From the NCBI GenBank assembly GCA_002417975.1, contig DIDE01000108.1, forward strand, positions 1 to 17,705: 17,705 bases of DNA. The letters are read 5' to 3'. The position numbers and the translations under genes are program-made. Shown piece after piece: positions 1-6,755 of the stretch. Numbering within the stretch: position 1 is the stretch's first letter; every line of letters begins with the position of its first letter. This DNA comes from Eggerthellaceae bacterium UBA5808. Lineage in GTDB: Bacteria > Actinomycetota > Coriobacteriia > Coriobacteriales > Eggerthellaceae. The notes under the pieces are model-generated. The model was not told the origin of the DNA and did not search any database. It worked only from the letters and a program-made list of their open reading frames with translations.

Positions 1-237
1 GATTGTGGACGCGCTGCCGATGGGCAGGTAATCACCAAAAGCCTTGCTGACCTATCAGAGCTGGCTCGTGTTAGCTCACTTCCTATCGTAGTGGGCGGTG
101 GCGTAAAAGCTGCCGATATTCCTGCTCTTGCAAAAACAGGTGTTGATGGGTTCTTTGTCGTCTCCGCAGTATGTGGTGCCGATGATCCCCATGCAGCTGC
201 GCAGGAGTTAGTAACGTCTTGGAAGGCGTCGCTGTAG
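1..237 (+). CDS. thiE: Thiamine phosphate synthase, C-terminal fragment (5' end outside window)
   Basis: The first 78 codons read in frame 1 to a TAG at 235-237, so this is the 3' end of a gene that starts upstream. The fragment contains a phosphate-binding glycine turn (PIVVGGGV) followed by the TIM-barrel ending GVDGFFVVSAVCGADDPHAAA. The VVSA-x-x-x-A-x-DP-x-x-AA pattern is typical of ThiE, which couples the pyrimidine pyrophosphate and thiazole phosphate moieties into thiamine phosphate in the cytoplasm. It could be a stand-alone ThiE or the C-terminal half of a ThiD-ThiE or ThiM-ThiE type fusion; the window cannot tell. A strong terminator lies about 150 bp downstream. The family call rests on the last two beta-alpha units only. 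Confidence 0.75.
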   Translation, partial: DCGRAADGQVITKSLADLSELARVSSLPIVVGGGVKAADIPALAKTGVDGFFVVSAVCGADDPHAAAQELVTSWKASL

Positions 238-299
238 ATGGTCGCTTTGCATTAATGCACTGATTAGCGTTGTGACCTGCAAAAATTTCTGCGGTAGGG

Positions 300-314
300 T
301 AGTGATGGTCACTA
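300..314. promoter_or_regulatory. Perfect inverted repeat between thiE and the SDR gene
   Basis: TAGTGA-tgg-TCACTA is a perfect 6-bp inverted repeat with a 3-bp spacer, in the gap after the thiE stop. A 3-nt loop makes a stable RNA hairpin less likely than a dimeric protein site. The GTGA/TCAC half-sites resemble those of Crp/Fnr-type regulators, but the spacer is shorter than their usual 6 bp. A second palindrome, GCATTAATGC, lies at 249-258. No convincing -35/-10 pair was found near either one. Confidence 0.3.
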
Positions 315-384
315 ATCGTTTATCAACATTTCCAAAAAATGAAACAGTGCGGAAATCATTGATTCCTATACTTTTTCTCATCGA

Positions 385-424
385 ACCGGGTAGATCAAAG
401 GATCTATCCGGTTTTCTACTTTTT
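385..424 (+). terminator. Intrinsic terminator after thiE, in the SDR leader
   Basis: A 12-bp stem, ACCGGGTAGATC / GATCTATCCGGT with one G-T wobble and a 4-nt loop, is followed by a T-rich tract (TTTCTACTTTTT). It ends the thiE transcription unit. It lies only 40 bp upstream of the next start codon. Any promoter for that gene must therefore sit in the last few tens of bases, where none is obvious, or upstream of the hairpin, in which case the hairpin would act as an attenuator. Confidence 0.75.
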
Positions 425-463
425 AGCAAAAGGTATGCAAATGGAATGAGAAAGGTGGCCATT

Positions 464-1273
464 ATGGAAAAATTATCAGGGAAAACCGCAATCGTTACCG
501 GTGGGTCGCGCGGAATAGGAAGTGGCATTGCGCGCGTGTATGCAGAGTATGGTGCGCGTGTGCTGGTGGTTGGCAAATCGCATTGCTGCATCGAGACTGC
601 AGAGCAGATTACCGCAGATCTCGGTTTGGATTGTGGCTGCGTTATTGGTATGCAGGCGGATGTTGCTTCGGCTGACGATATGGTGCGTGTGGCGCAAGCG
701 GCGATGACAAAGTTTGGATCGATTGATATACTCTGCGCAAATGCAGGTATCTGTGATTTTGTCCCTTTTTCGGCAGATAATGCGCTTGATGAGATGGAGC
801 ATCATCTAAACGTTAATACAATGGGCGTTGTGAATGCAGCCCATGCGGTACTGCCGATGATGACTAAACAGCACTCAGGGGCAATTGTCATTACAGGATC
901 TGTCACGGGGGATGTGGTTTCAGATCCAGGTGAGGTTGCCTATGCCACGTCTAAGGCGGCATTGATTGGGTTTACTAAATCGCTTGCACGAGAGGTTGCA
1001 GGTCTTGGCATTACCGTTAATATCATTTGCCCTGGGGTTATCCATACCGACATCATTGATGCAATGGCTCGTGACGCCAATCCATCAAATCCCGAGCAAG
1101 CACTTGATGCTATAGCGAATGCTATTCCGCTTAAGCGCATGGGAACACCGCGTGATGTTGGTGAATTGGCGGCGTTTTTAGGATGTCCAAAAGAATCGGG
1201 CTATCTGACGGCCGCGCGCTTTGTTATTGATGGTGGATCAACGTTACCCGAAACGGCTGCGTTTCCGGTGTAA
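464..1273 (+). CDS. ucpA: UcpA-like short-chain dehydrogenase/reductase
   Basis: A 269-residue classical SDR, the usual length. The Rossmann nucleotide-binding motif TGGSRGIG is at residues 12-19, NAG at 93-95, the catalytic Ser at about 146, and YATSK with catalytic Tyr160 and Lys164; the PG motif is at 190-191. The segments SVTGD, DPGE-x-AYA-x-SKAA and the C-terminal VIDGGSTLPET match what I recall of the UcpA family, so a UcpA-like NAD(P)-dependent alcohol/carbonyl oxidoreductase is likely. The physiological substrate of that family is not settled. Start chosen at ATG 464 because AAAGG at 451-455 is correctly spaced and the protein then begins with the standard MEKLSGKTAIVTGG; the frame is open further upstream, but that part runs through the terminator. 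It is probably monocistronic, with about 390 bp before the next gene. A role in handling an aldehyde or alcohol from the downstream operon is possible but unsupported. Confidence 0.8.
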   Translation: MEKLSGKTAIVTGGSRGIGSGIARVYAEYGARVLVVGKSHCCIETAEQITADLGLDCGCVIGMQADVASADDMVRVAQAAMTKFGSIDILCANAGICDFVPFSADNALDEMEHHLNVNTMGVVNAAHAVLPMMTKQHSGAIVITGSVTGDVVSDPGEVAYATSKAALIGFTKSLAREVAGLGITVNIICPGVIHTDIIDAMARDANPSNPEQALDAIANAIPLKRMGTPRDVGELAAFLGCPKESGYLTAARFVIDGGSTLPETAAFPV

Positions 1274-1387
1274 ACGTTCATCTTGATTATTCATGTTGCT
1301 TGTCCATGCTATCCATCCATACCTTTCGTTCATGGTGTCTGTCTACGTTACTGGTCGACAAAGGTAGGGGGCGGTCTTGTCGTACAT

Positions 1388-1459
1388 GCTGGCGTAAATA
1401 CTTCTGTATCAGTTGGCGTAAATGCCACCGTGCAAGTTGGCTCACACATCACTGTGCAT
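1388..1459 (+). repeat. Three degenerate 24-bp tandem repeats
   Basis: Units at 1388-1411, 1412-1435 and 1436-1459 each start with G(C/T)TGGC; the first two share TGGCGTAAAT in the same register. In the + frame the units read as 8-residue repeats (AGVNTSVS, VGVNATVQ, VGSHITVH). The third copy is diverged. This could be a decayed fragment of a beta-repeat protein gene, or a non-coding repeat; no start site or intact gene surrounds it. Confidence 0.5.
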
Positions 1460-1532
1460 TGGACCAATCTCATACCTTATACGGCACTGAACAGGCATAA
1501 CGTATAAAAGTATTAACCAACATGACGCATGC

Positions 1533-1566
1533 GCGAAATATGTGCGAAATAGTTCCTATCTACAAT
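1533..1566 (+). promoter_or_regulatory. Candidate activator-type promoter of the kinase/PLP-enzyme operon
   Basis: TACAAT at 1561-1566 is a 5/6 match to the -10 consensus, but no good -35 lies 16-18 bp upstream. Instead, that place holds GCGAAATA twice (1533-1540 and 1544-1551), 11 bp apart, so on the same helix face. This layout suggests a promoter that depends on an activator bound to direct repeats. It would give a leader of roughly 90 nt before the gene at 1661. This is inference from layout only. Confidence 0.3.
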
Positions 1567-1607
1567 TAATGTCACAGACATGAGCTGGGATCAAGGGGAA
1601 GCACCAT

Positions 1608-1617
1608 AGCGTGCACA
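1608..1617. promoter_or_regulatory. Candidate GntR/HutC operator upstream of the PLP-enzyme gene
   Basis: AGCGTGCACA here matches AGCGTATACA at 4923-4932, upstream of the permease, at 8 of 10 positions. Each contains a GTxxAC palindrome. HutC-type GntR regulators commonly bind GT-N-TA-N-AC-like palindromes, and the operon encodes one. The site lies 44 bp upstream of the start codon, downstream of the candidate -10 box, a position suited to repression. Confidence 0.3.
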
Positions 1618-1648
1618 ACCGCGGTCTCAGCTTTCCGTATTTTAAGAT

Positions 1649-1653
1649 GGAGG
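1649..1653 (+). promoter_or_regulatory. Ribosome-binding site that decides the start of the PLP-enzyme gene
   Basis: GGAGG at 1649-1653 lies only 1 nt before the first in-frame ATG (1655) but 7 nt before the next (1661). Normal spacing therefore favours the ATG at 1661, making the protein two residues shorter than the longest reading. Confidence 0.7.
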
Positions 1654-1660
1654 TATGAAA

Positions 1661-2953
1661 ATGGTCTGCTCGATCGATCCCGTGCTTCAAACGTATGGCT
1701 ATACATGCAAGCAGGATGTTCTTGATGATTCAATCGAATATTGGAATCCTGACAAAACGCAATTTTGGATCGATGATGGTATCGATTTGGTAATGGGCGA
1801 ACGTCATGGCTACACCTTCTCCGATGTCGATGGCCATGAACTTATTGATGTTCATCTTAACGGAGGAACGTTTAATTTAGGACATCGTAATCCCGAGGTT
1901 ATTGCGGCATTGTCGGATGCACTTGAATCGGTTGATATCGGAAATCATCATTTTCCGGCACCAGGAAGAGCTGCATTGGCAAAGAAGCTGATTGAACTTA
2001 CGCCAGGCGCTATGTCGAAAGTTGTTTTTGGATCCGGCGGTGGCGAAGTTGTCGACGTTGCTATTAAATCCGCGCGCTATGCGACAGGAAAAAGAAAAAT
2101 TGTATCGATCGAAAAGGCCTTTCATGGCCACACGGGACTTGCAATTAACACGGGCGACGAACGGTTTTTGAAGATGTTCAACTGTGATGAACCAGATGAA
2201 TTCATCCATGTTCCCTTTAATGATCTATCTGCGATGGAAGCGGCACTCGCAGACGATGACGTAGCAGCGGTAATCATGGAAACGATACCGGCAACGTACG
2301 GATTTCCCATGCCGAATCCTGGGTATCTGTCAGCGGTTAAAGATCTGTGCACGGCACACGGAGCTCTATATATTGCTGATGAAGTTCAGACAGGATTGGG
2401 ACGTACACGCGATTTGTGGTGCTTGCAACATCATGACGTTGAGCCCGATATTTTAGTGACATCGAAAGGTCTTTCGGGAGGAATTTATCCGATTTCGGCG
2501 GTCATTCTTAACGAAAAAGCAGCTGGATGGCTTTCCGAAGACGGCTTTGCTCACATGAGCACATTTGGCGGATCTGAACTTGGATGCAAAGTTGCTCTTA
2601 AGGTGCTCGAAATCACGATGCGCGCCGAAACACGACAGCATGTGGCTGAACTCGAGGAATTTTTCAAGAAGCGTTTTGCTGCAATTCAGGAAGAGTATCC
2701 CGATACGCTACTCGACGTTCGCCAAGATGGAACGATTGCGGGACTTGTGTTCGCGGGCGAAGACGCAGCAGTGCGCGTTTCAAAGATGCTCTACGATCGA
2801 GGCGTTTGGGCGATATTTGCCACGCTCGATAAATCTGTTTTGCAGTTTAAGGCTGGCATACTTATGCCTCTTGAACAGGCAAACGTAGTCATGGATACCA
2901 TTCGCGAAGTAACGGGAATCTTGGATGCTCAGCGCAGAATGGCCGTTGCCTAA
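1661..2953 (+). CDS. Class III (AGAT/GSAM-fold) PLP-dependent aminotransferase or phospho-lyase
   Basis: A 430-residue, full-length fold-type I class III PLP enzyme. Visible motifs are HLNGGTFNLGHRNPE near residue 65, the phosphate-cup glycine stretch GSGGGE, the EKAFHGHT segment, IADEVQTGLGRT with Asp240 contacting the pyridine nitrogen, and TSKGLSGGIYP with Lys269 as the likely Schiff-base lysine. The C-terminal small domain is intact. Class III members usually transaminate omega-amines, but the same fold includes O-phosphoethanolamine and 5-phosphohydroxylysine phospho-lyases, which eliminate phosphate. The next gene, a small-molecule kinase, makes a phospho-lyase or a transaminase acting on a phosphorylated or hydroxylated amine plausible. 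The GSGGGE loop differs from the NSGSEA form found in many characterised members, so the subfamily is not assigned. It is first in a four-gene unit, 55 bp before the kinase. Confidence 0.85.
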   Translation: MVCSIDPVLQTYGYTCKQDVLDDSIEYWNPDKTQFWIDDGIDLVMGERHGYTFSDVDGHELIDVHLNGGTFNLGHRNPEVIAALSDALESVDIGNHHFPAPGRAALAKKLIELTPGAMSKVVFGSGGGEVVDVAIKSARYATGKRKIVSIEKAFHGHTGLAINTGDERFLKMFNCDEPDEFIHVPFNDLSAMEAALADDDVAAVIMETIPATYGFPMPNPGYLSAVKDLCTAHGALYIADEVQTGLGRTRDLWCLQHHDVEPDILVTSKGLSGGIYPISAVILNEKAAGWLSEDGFAHMSTFGGSELGCKVALKVLEITMRAETRQHVAELEEFFKKRFAAIQEEYPDTLLDVRQDGTIAGLVFAGEDAAVRVSKMLYDRGVWAIFATLDKSVLQFKAGILMPLEQANVVMDTIREVTGILDAQRRMAVA

Positions 2954-3008
2954 GTCTTGCACGAGCGGCTATTTCTTAAACAGTACAACGCTTCGAAGGG
3001 AGAATTCG

Positions 3009-4112
3009 ATGATGAGATGCAATCAATTACACGATGTGAGATGGGCGGACTACACCGAAGAAGCTTTGCGCGCGTGGAATCTTCAGGATGCGCATGTTAC
3101 TAAGCTCTCTCTTTCGGAGAATGCGACGTATCTAATTCAGGATGCCACGGGGGTGCGTGGCGTTCTGAGGATGCATCGCCCCGGGTATAGAACGCGTGCA
3201 GAAATTGAAAGCGAACTAGCTTGGCTTGATGCAATCGAGGAAACCGGACGCATTCATATAGCACGAGCGATGCCAACGTGCGATGGGTCCAAGTTGGGCG
3301 TATTCAAGAATCCGCTTGGAGATAAGCAGTATGCGGTCTTGTTCAATTATCTGCGCGGTACCACGCCCCACGATGCCGATTTTACCGACAATTTAGAGCG
3401 CATCGGTAGCGTAGCAGCAATCTTGCATACGATGTCGCGTACATGGATGCCGCCACAGGGATTTACGAGGGCGACCTACGATTGCAATCATATGTTTGGT
3501 TCGACCTGCGATTATGGTGATTGGCGTTTAACGACGGGCATCGACTCAACTCAGCGTGAGGTATTTGAGCGCGTCGAACGGAAGATCAGACATGAACTCG
3601 CTTCTGCGGCAAGTCGAAATGCCGGATTTGGGCTTATTCATTCAGACATTCGATCGGATAATTTAGTGATTGCCGATGATGGAACGGTACAGCTCCTTGA
3701 TTTTGACGATTGCGCCTTTGGCTGGTACATGTTCGATCTTGCGTGCACCTTCACGTTTGATGCTGCGCGTGATGATTTGGAACAACAAATCAAAACATAC
3801 CTTGCTGGATACATGAACGCTGGTGGATCGCTCAATGCTTCCGACTTTGCTCTGGTTCCCACCTGCTTTATGGCGCGCCAATTACAGATGTTGGCATGGA
3901 TTGAGTTTCGCAACGAAACCGATTATGCACAACGTATGCATGACACGATGATCAAAGAGGCAGAATCTATTGCGTATCGCTATTTGCAGGACGAATACCT
4001 AATGGGCATAGCGAGGATGCAGGGTTCTGCGCCTGTACCGTTTGACGAAGACAACAAGGCACACGTCGATAGGCTCCACGTTGATAGAACTCCTATCGAT
4101 AGAGCAAGCTAG
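3009..4112 (+). CDS. APH/RdoA-family small-molecule phosphotransferase
   Basis: A 367-residue protein with the aminoglycoside-phosphotransferase (choline/ethanolamine kinase-like) fold. The N-lobe carries LSENATYLI and VLRMHRPGY, with Arg/His near the usual ATP-binding lysine position, then a conserved IESELAWLDAI helix. The catalytic loop is HSDIRSDN with Asp213 and Asn218; the metal-binding motif is LDFDDCAFGWYMFDLA with Asp231. The family phosphorylates hydroxyl groups of small molecules such as choline, homoserine, hydroxylysine or methylthioribose. Drug resistance is improbable given the metabolic neighbours. ATG 3009 is chosen because AAGGGAG (2996-3002) sits 6 nt upstream; a second ATG at 3012 follows immediately. 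The stop codon abuts the next gene's ribosome-binding site, indicating co-translation. I infer that it phosphorylates the imported amine before the PLP enzyme acts. Confidence 0.85.
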   Translation: MMRCNQLHDVRWADYTEEALRAWNLQDAHVTKLSLSENATYLIQDATGVRGVLRMHRPGYRTRAEIESELAWLDAIEETGRIHIARAMPTCDGSKLGVFKNPLGDKQYAVLFNYLRGTTPHDADFTDNLERIGSVAAILHTMSRTWMPPQGFTRATYDCNHMFGSTCDYGDWRLTTGIDSTQREVFERVERKIRHELASAASRNAGFGLIHSDIRSDNLVIADDGTVQLLDFDDCAFGWYMFDLACTFTFDAARDDLEQQIKTYLAGYMNAGGSLNASDFALVPTCFMARQLQMLAWIEFRNETDYAQRMHDTMIKEAESIAYRYLQDEYLMGIARMQGSAPVPFDEDNKAHVDRLHVDRTPIDRAS

Positions 4113-4122
4113 GAGGTGTGCC

Positions 4123-4902
4123 ATGGGACCGAGTGTCGAACATACCATTATTCGATTGCGAGCAATGATTCAAGACGGCGATGTGGAACTCGGAGGGCGC
4201 TTAATGCCCGAGCGGGAAATCGCTCAGAAGTTTGGCGTATCGCGGTCTACGGTGCGTGAAGCGCTTGACGAGATGAAGGTTCATGGGGAAATTGAAACGC
4301 GACGCGGTCGTGGTGGAGGCAACTTTGTCCTTTCTTCTGGTGCGCGATGGGAAACGTTTGATCGGATGTCGGTGATATCTGGCAGCCATCGCATCCTAAA
4401 GCATCATGCGGGAACGCCGCAAAGCATTTCAGCCACATTGGCACAACAGGGGTTTGATACTAAAACGAAGCTTCATCAAGCTCAAATTAAGCAATGTGAT
4501 GAATCGGTAACGTCTATTTTCGGATATGCTGCCTCAGCTGATCTTACGGTGATCGAACGAACTCGGTTTGCAAATGAGATACCTATTTCGTTTGAGTGCG
4601 CCTATCTTGACCCTCGGCTTTTTCCCGATTTTCTCAAAAGTAACTATATGCCGTCGGTCTATAAGGTTATCCAAGAAGAGTTTGGGATTTTTATCGCGCA
4701 TGTTAATGAGCGCGTAGAGGTAGTTCCTGCTACCGATGTGATAGGCCATCACCTTGGCGTTACGAGTGGTGAGCCGTTGCTTTTAATACGAAGCTGGGCA
4801 TCTGATGAAAAGGATCGTGTGGTCCAGTATTCGCATGATTTCTTTCGAGCCGATCGGGTAGCGCTTATGGTCGCAAACGATTATAGGCGTGACTCCAGTT
4901 GA
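4123..4902 (+). CDS. GntR-family (HutC/FarR type) transcription regulator with UTRA domain
   Basis: A 259-residue regulator. Residues about 5-70 form the GntR winged helix (MPEREIAQKFGVSRSTVREA, then a wing rich in Arg and Gly). Residues about 105-250 form a UTRA ligand-binding domain, with SISATLAQQGFDTKTK at its start, VIERTRFANEIPISFECAYL in the middle and VQYSHDFFRADRVALMV at the end. The ATG at 4123 is set by AGGAGG at 4111-4116; the frame is open upstream, inside the kinase gene, but has no such site there. It lies 10 bp after the kinase and 84 bp before the permease, so it most likely senses the substrate or a pathway intermediate and controls this operon. The effector is unknown. Confidence 0.9.
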   Translation: MGPSVEHTIIRLRAMIQDGDVELGGRLMPEREIAQKFGVSRSTVREALDEMKVHGEIETRRGRGGGNFVLSSGARWETFDRMSVISGSHRILKHHAGTPQSISATLAQQGFDTKTKLHQAQIKQCDESVTSIFGYAASADLTVIERTRFANEIPISFECAYLDPRLFPDFLKSNYMPSVYKVIQEEFGIFIAHVNERVEVVPATDVIGHHLGVTSGEPLLLIRSWASDEKDRVVQYSHDFFRADRVALMVANDYRRDSS

Positions 4903-4908
4903 AAATAA

Positions 4909-4970
4909 ACGCTGTTGTGATCAGCGTATACATAGATGAAATCGAATTTGAGTGAAATAAATAGGTGTAC
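4909..4970. promoter_or_regulatory. Operator-like repeats between the GntR regulator and permease genes
   Basis: The 84-bp gap holds a perfect inverted repeat ACGCTG-N7-CAGCGT (4909-4914/4922-4927), not followed by a T-run, so it is not a classical terminator. It also holds two near-identical words, GTATACATAG (4926-4935) and GTGTACAAAG (4965-4974), 39 bp apart. GTATAC and GTGTAC are palindromic or near-palindromic and fit the style of HutC-type GntR operators. The second overlaps the permease ribosome-binding site, where bound repressor would block expression. AGCGTATACA here resembles the site at 1608-1617. Confidence 0.35.
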
Positions 4971-4986
4971 AAAGGAGATGAAGTGT

Positions 4987-6438
4987 ATGGAAACGACAAA
5001 AGCCGCCGAAGGCGAATCGACGTATAAAAGGACGTTGGGTGTTGGATCAATTACGCTTATGGTTATTGCAATGGCTGCGCCGATTGCAGTTGTAGCAGGA
5101 ACAGTGCCCTTAATTTTGGCTGATTCTGGCAATATGGGCGCACCTGCATACTACTTAATAGCAGGGCTGATTCTCTGCATTTTTGCGGTTGGATTTACAA
5201 CGATGAGTAAGTTTGTGCCGAACGCAGGAGCATTCTACTCATATATTCAAGCAGGACTCGGGAAGATAGCAGGAATGGGATCCGCAGTAATGGCTCTCGT
5301 TTCCTATTCCGTGCTGCTCATATCGGTACTTGCGTATTTTGGCGCGCTTGCAAGCAATGTTATCGAAACGTTCACGGGATTTGCGCCGCCGTGGTGGCTC
5401 TTAACGTTGGCGGGCTGGGCTGTTATTGCCTATCTTGGCTACCATAATGTTGATTTGAGCTCGAAAGTCTTGGCGGTATTTTTGCTTTTCGAAATCGTAT
5501 CGGTTATTACACTCGATGCTGCGATTATTTTTGCTGGTGGGGGAGATACTGGTCTTAGTGTGGCTCCATTTAATCCTGTAGAATTTATGGCTGGAGCTCC
5601 TGGTGTTGGTCTCATGTTCGCATTTTTTGGATTCATAGGCTTTGAATCTACGGCGGTTTTCAGAAACGAAGCGAAGGATCCCGAAAAGACCATTCCTAAG
5701 GCGACGTATCTTTCTGTCGGCATCATATCTGTTCTCTACGTGTTCTCATCATGGTGCATTGTCATGGGCGGCGGATCCGATGCAATCGCACTATCGATTG
5801 CGTCACCTGATACGATGGCGGCGGATATGGCGACCGTCTATGTTGGACGTGTTCTCCATGACATTATCCAAATCCTTTTAGTAACGAGTTTGTTTGCATG
5901 CTCTCTGTGTGTCCATAACATTATTTCTCGTTATCAATACACGCTGGCAAAAGTTGGAATTCTCCCCGAAAAGCTCGGCGAGATCCATCCTAAGCATTCG
6001 GCACCTTCCCGTTCTTCTGTGGTAACCTCTGCGGTTTCGATTATTGCGTTGACGGTTGTTGCGATCTTAGGGCTTGATCCAGTCGTGCAAATTTATGCAT
6101 GGTTTTCTGGTGGGGCAACGCTTGGGATTTTGCTCTTAGAGCTTCTTACGTCGATATCGGTCGTCGTGTTCTTTGTCAAAAATAAACAAGTGGCAAATGA
6201 GTATCGTCTGTGGAATATACGAATTGCGCCCTGTATTGCATCGTTTGGTCTTGCCTGTGTCATTGCGCTGGTAATCGCGAATTTCCCGTTACTTATTGGC
6301 GATTTGCCCTCAGCAATCGCGATGGGCATCATTCCACCGATTGCGTTCTGCATTGGGTGCGTGACGGCTGCACGTTTGAAGCGAGATTCTCCCGAAAAGT
6401 ATCGCTCGTTGAATAGGCTTGTTAGTAATCCTGTATAG
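4987..6438 (+). CDS. APC-superfamily amino acid/amine permease (operon transporter)
   Basis: A 483-residue inner-membrane protein with 12 clear hydrophobic helices and short polar ends. Helix 1 begins LGVGSITLMVIAMAAP. Helix 6 carries the unwound FGFIGFESTAVFRNEAKDP segment characteristic of APC transporters, and loop 8-9 has HNIISRYQYTLAKVGILP, the family RY-x-Y-x-L-x-K/R-x-G-x-LP signature. It likely imports an amino acid, amine or amino alcohol, driven by an ion gradient or exchange. ATG 4987 is preferred because GGAG at 4974-4977 is 9 nt upstream; the in-frame ATG at 4978 is too close and that at 4936 lacks a site. Its place at the end of the kinase/PLP-enzyme/regulator unit, just before a strong terminator, suggests it brings in that pathway's substrate. 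Confidence 0.88.
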   Translation: METTKAAEGESTYKRTLGVGSITLMVIAMAAPIAVVAGTVPLILADSGNMGAPAYYLIAGLILCIFAVGFTTMSKFVPNAGAFYSYIQAGLGKIAGMGSAVMALVSYSVLLISVLAYFGALASNVIETFTGFAPPWWLLTLAGWAVIAYLGYHNVDLSSKVLAVFLLFEIVSVITLDAAIIFAGGGDTGLSVAPFNPVEFMAGAPGVGLMFAFFGFIGFESTAVFRNEAKDPEKTIPKATYLSVGIISVLYVFSSWCIVMGGGSDAIALSIASPDTMAADMATVYVGRVLHDIIQILLVTSLFACSLCVHNIISRYQYTLAKVGILPEKLGEIHPKHSAPSRSSVVTSAVSIIALTVVAILGLDPVVQIYAWFSGGATLGILLLELLTSISVVVFFVKNKQVANEYRLWNIRIAPCIASFGLACVIALVIANFPLLIGDLPSAIAMGIIPPIAFCIGCVTAARLKRDSPEKYRSLNRLVSNPV

Positions 6439-6496
6439 CGTGGCAGCACCAATGCGCGCGTATTGGACGTAGTAATATTTGGAATATGTATCGCAG

Positions 6497-6535
6497 GGGG
6501 GCATGCACGTACGTGCATGCCCCCTTACTATTTTT
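6497..6535 (+). terminator. Strong intrinsic terminator closing the kinase/PLP-enzyme/permease unit
   Basis: A 28-bp perfect palindrome, GGGGGCATGCACGT followed by its exact complement (6497-6524), with TTACTATTTTT directly after. As RNA it folds into a long GC-rich hairpin with a tight central loop. It separates the metabolic unit from the next permease. Confidence 0.9.
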
Positions 6536-6615
6536 AAGTGTGCAACATATCTAACTATAAAGTAGGTGCGTTTACACCATTGCGTAACATGTAGGATTGC
6601 GGGACTTGAAAAAGG

Positions 6616-6676
6616 TCACTTCGTTCGTGATGATTTAGTACTATAATGCTCTACCGTAATAGAGTAATTAATAGAG
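6616..6676 (+). promoter_or_regulatory. Promoter and operator-like repeats for the second permease
   Basis: TATAAT at 6642-6647 is a perfect -10 box; the best -35 in range is a weak TTCGTT (6620-6625, 16-bp spacer). The -35 area is covered by TCAC-ttcgttc-GTGA (6616-6630). Just downstream of the -10, CTCTA (6649-6653) pairs with TAGAG (6660-6664), and TAGAG recurs at 6672-6676. The weak -35 with repeats on both sides suggests a regulated promoter, with the downstream TAGAG sites placed for repression. Confidence 0.5.
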
Positions 6677-6755
6677 TTCTCAATGGAGCTATCAGTTATC
6701 GGCTATCAACTATGAGCGCTCAGGTACTATTCATCAAATGTTGAGAAGGACGGAC

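Larger units (their letters stand above)
1274..1660. other. Non-coding gap with small repeats and candidate control sites
   Basis: No gene with a credible start and family match was found in this gap. A 74-codon open frame (1283-1507) has only a TTG start and no clear ribosome-binding site. The gap holds a three-copy 24-bp degenerate repeat (1388-1459), a 7-bp inverted repeat TTATACG/CGTATAA (1477-1483 and 1501-1507), the palindrome CGCATGCG (1526-1533), a direct repeat of GCGAAATA (1533-1551) and a TACAAT box (1561-1566). No T-run hairpin follows the SDR gene. Confidence 0.6.
6439..6755. other. Gap between the two permease genes: terminator then promoter
   Basis: This 317-bp gap holds no gene. 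In order it contains a perfect hairpin terminator, about 80 bp without visible structure, a promoter with a perfect -10 flanked by inverted and direct repeats, and a leader of about 100 nt with repeated (C/T)TATC words (GCTATCAGTTATCGGCTATC) before the second permease. Confidence 0.7.

Noticed and set aside
238..384. Possible TPP or other riboswitch near the thiE gene
   Set aside because: No conserved riboswitch core motifs could be recognised; only short palindromes are present, and thiE is upstream rather than downstream of the region.
1283..1507. Possible 74-codon gene after the SDR gene
   Set aside because: It has a TTG start without a ribosome-binding site and no recognisable family; only the internal 24-bp repeat is notable.
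1661..2953. Glutamate-1-semialdehyde aminomutase (haem synthesis)
   Set aside because: The fold class is the same, but no haem-synthesis neighbours are present, and the active-site surroundings (GSGGGE, HLNGGTFNLGHRNPE) do not look like HemL.
3009..4112. Aminoglycoside resistance gene, because of the APH fold
   Set aside because: The fold is shared by many metabolic kinases, and the gene sits in a catabolic/transport operon with a ligand-sensing regulator and no resistance or mobile elements.
4909..4927. ACGCTG-N7-CAGCGT as a terminator between regulator and permease
   Set aside because: No T-run follows and the stem is only 6 bp, so an operator or a minor mRNA hairpin is more likely.
6093..6518. 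141-codon minus-strand open frame overlapping the end of the first permease
   Set aside because: It lies opposite a clear + strand permease and runs through the terminator palindrome; no start signal or family match.
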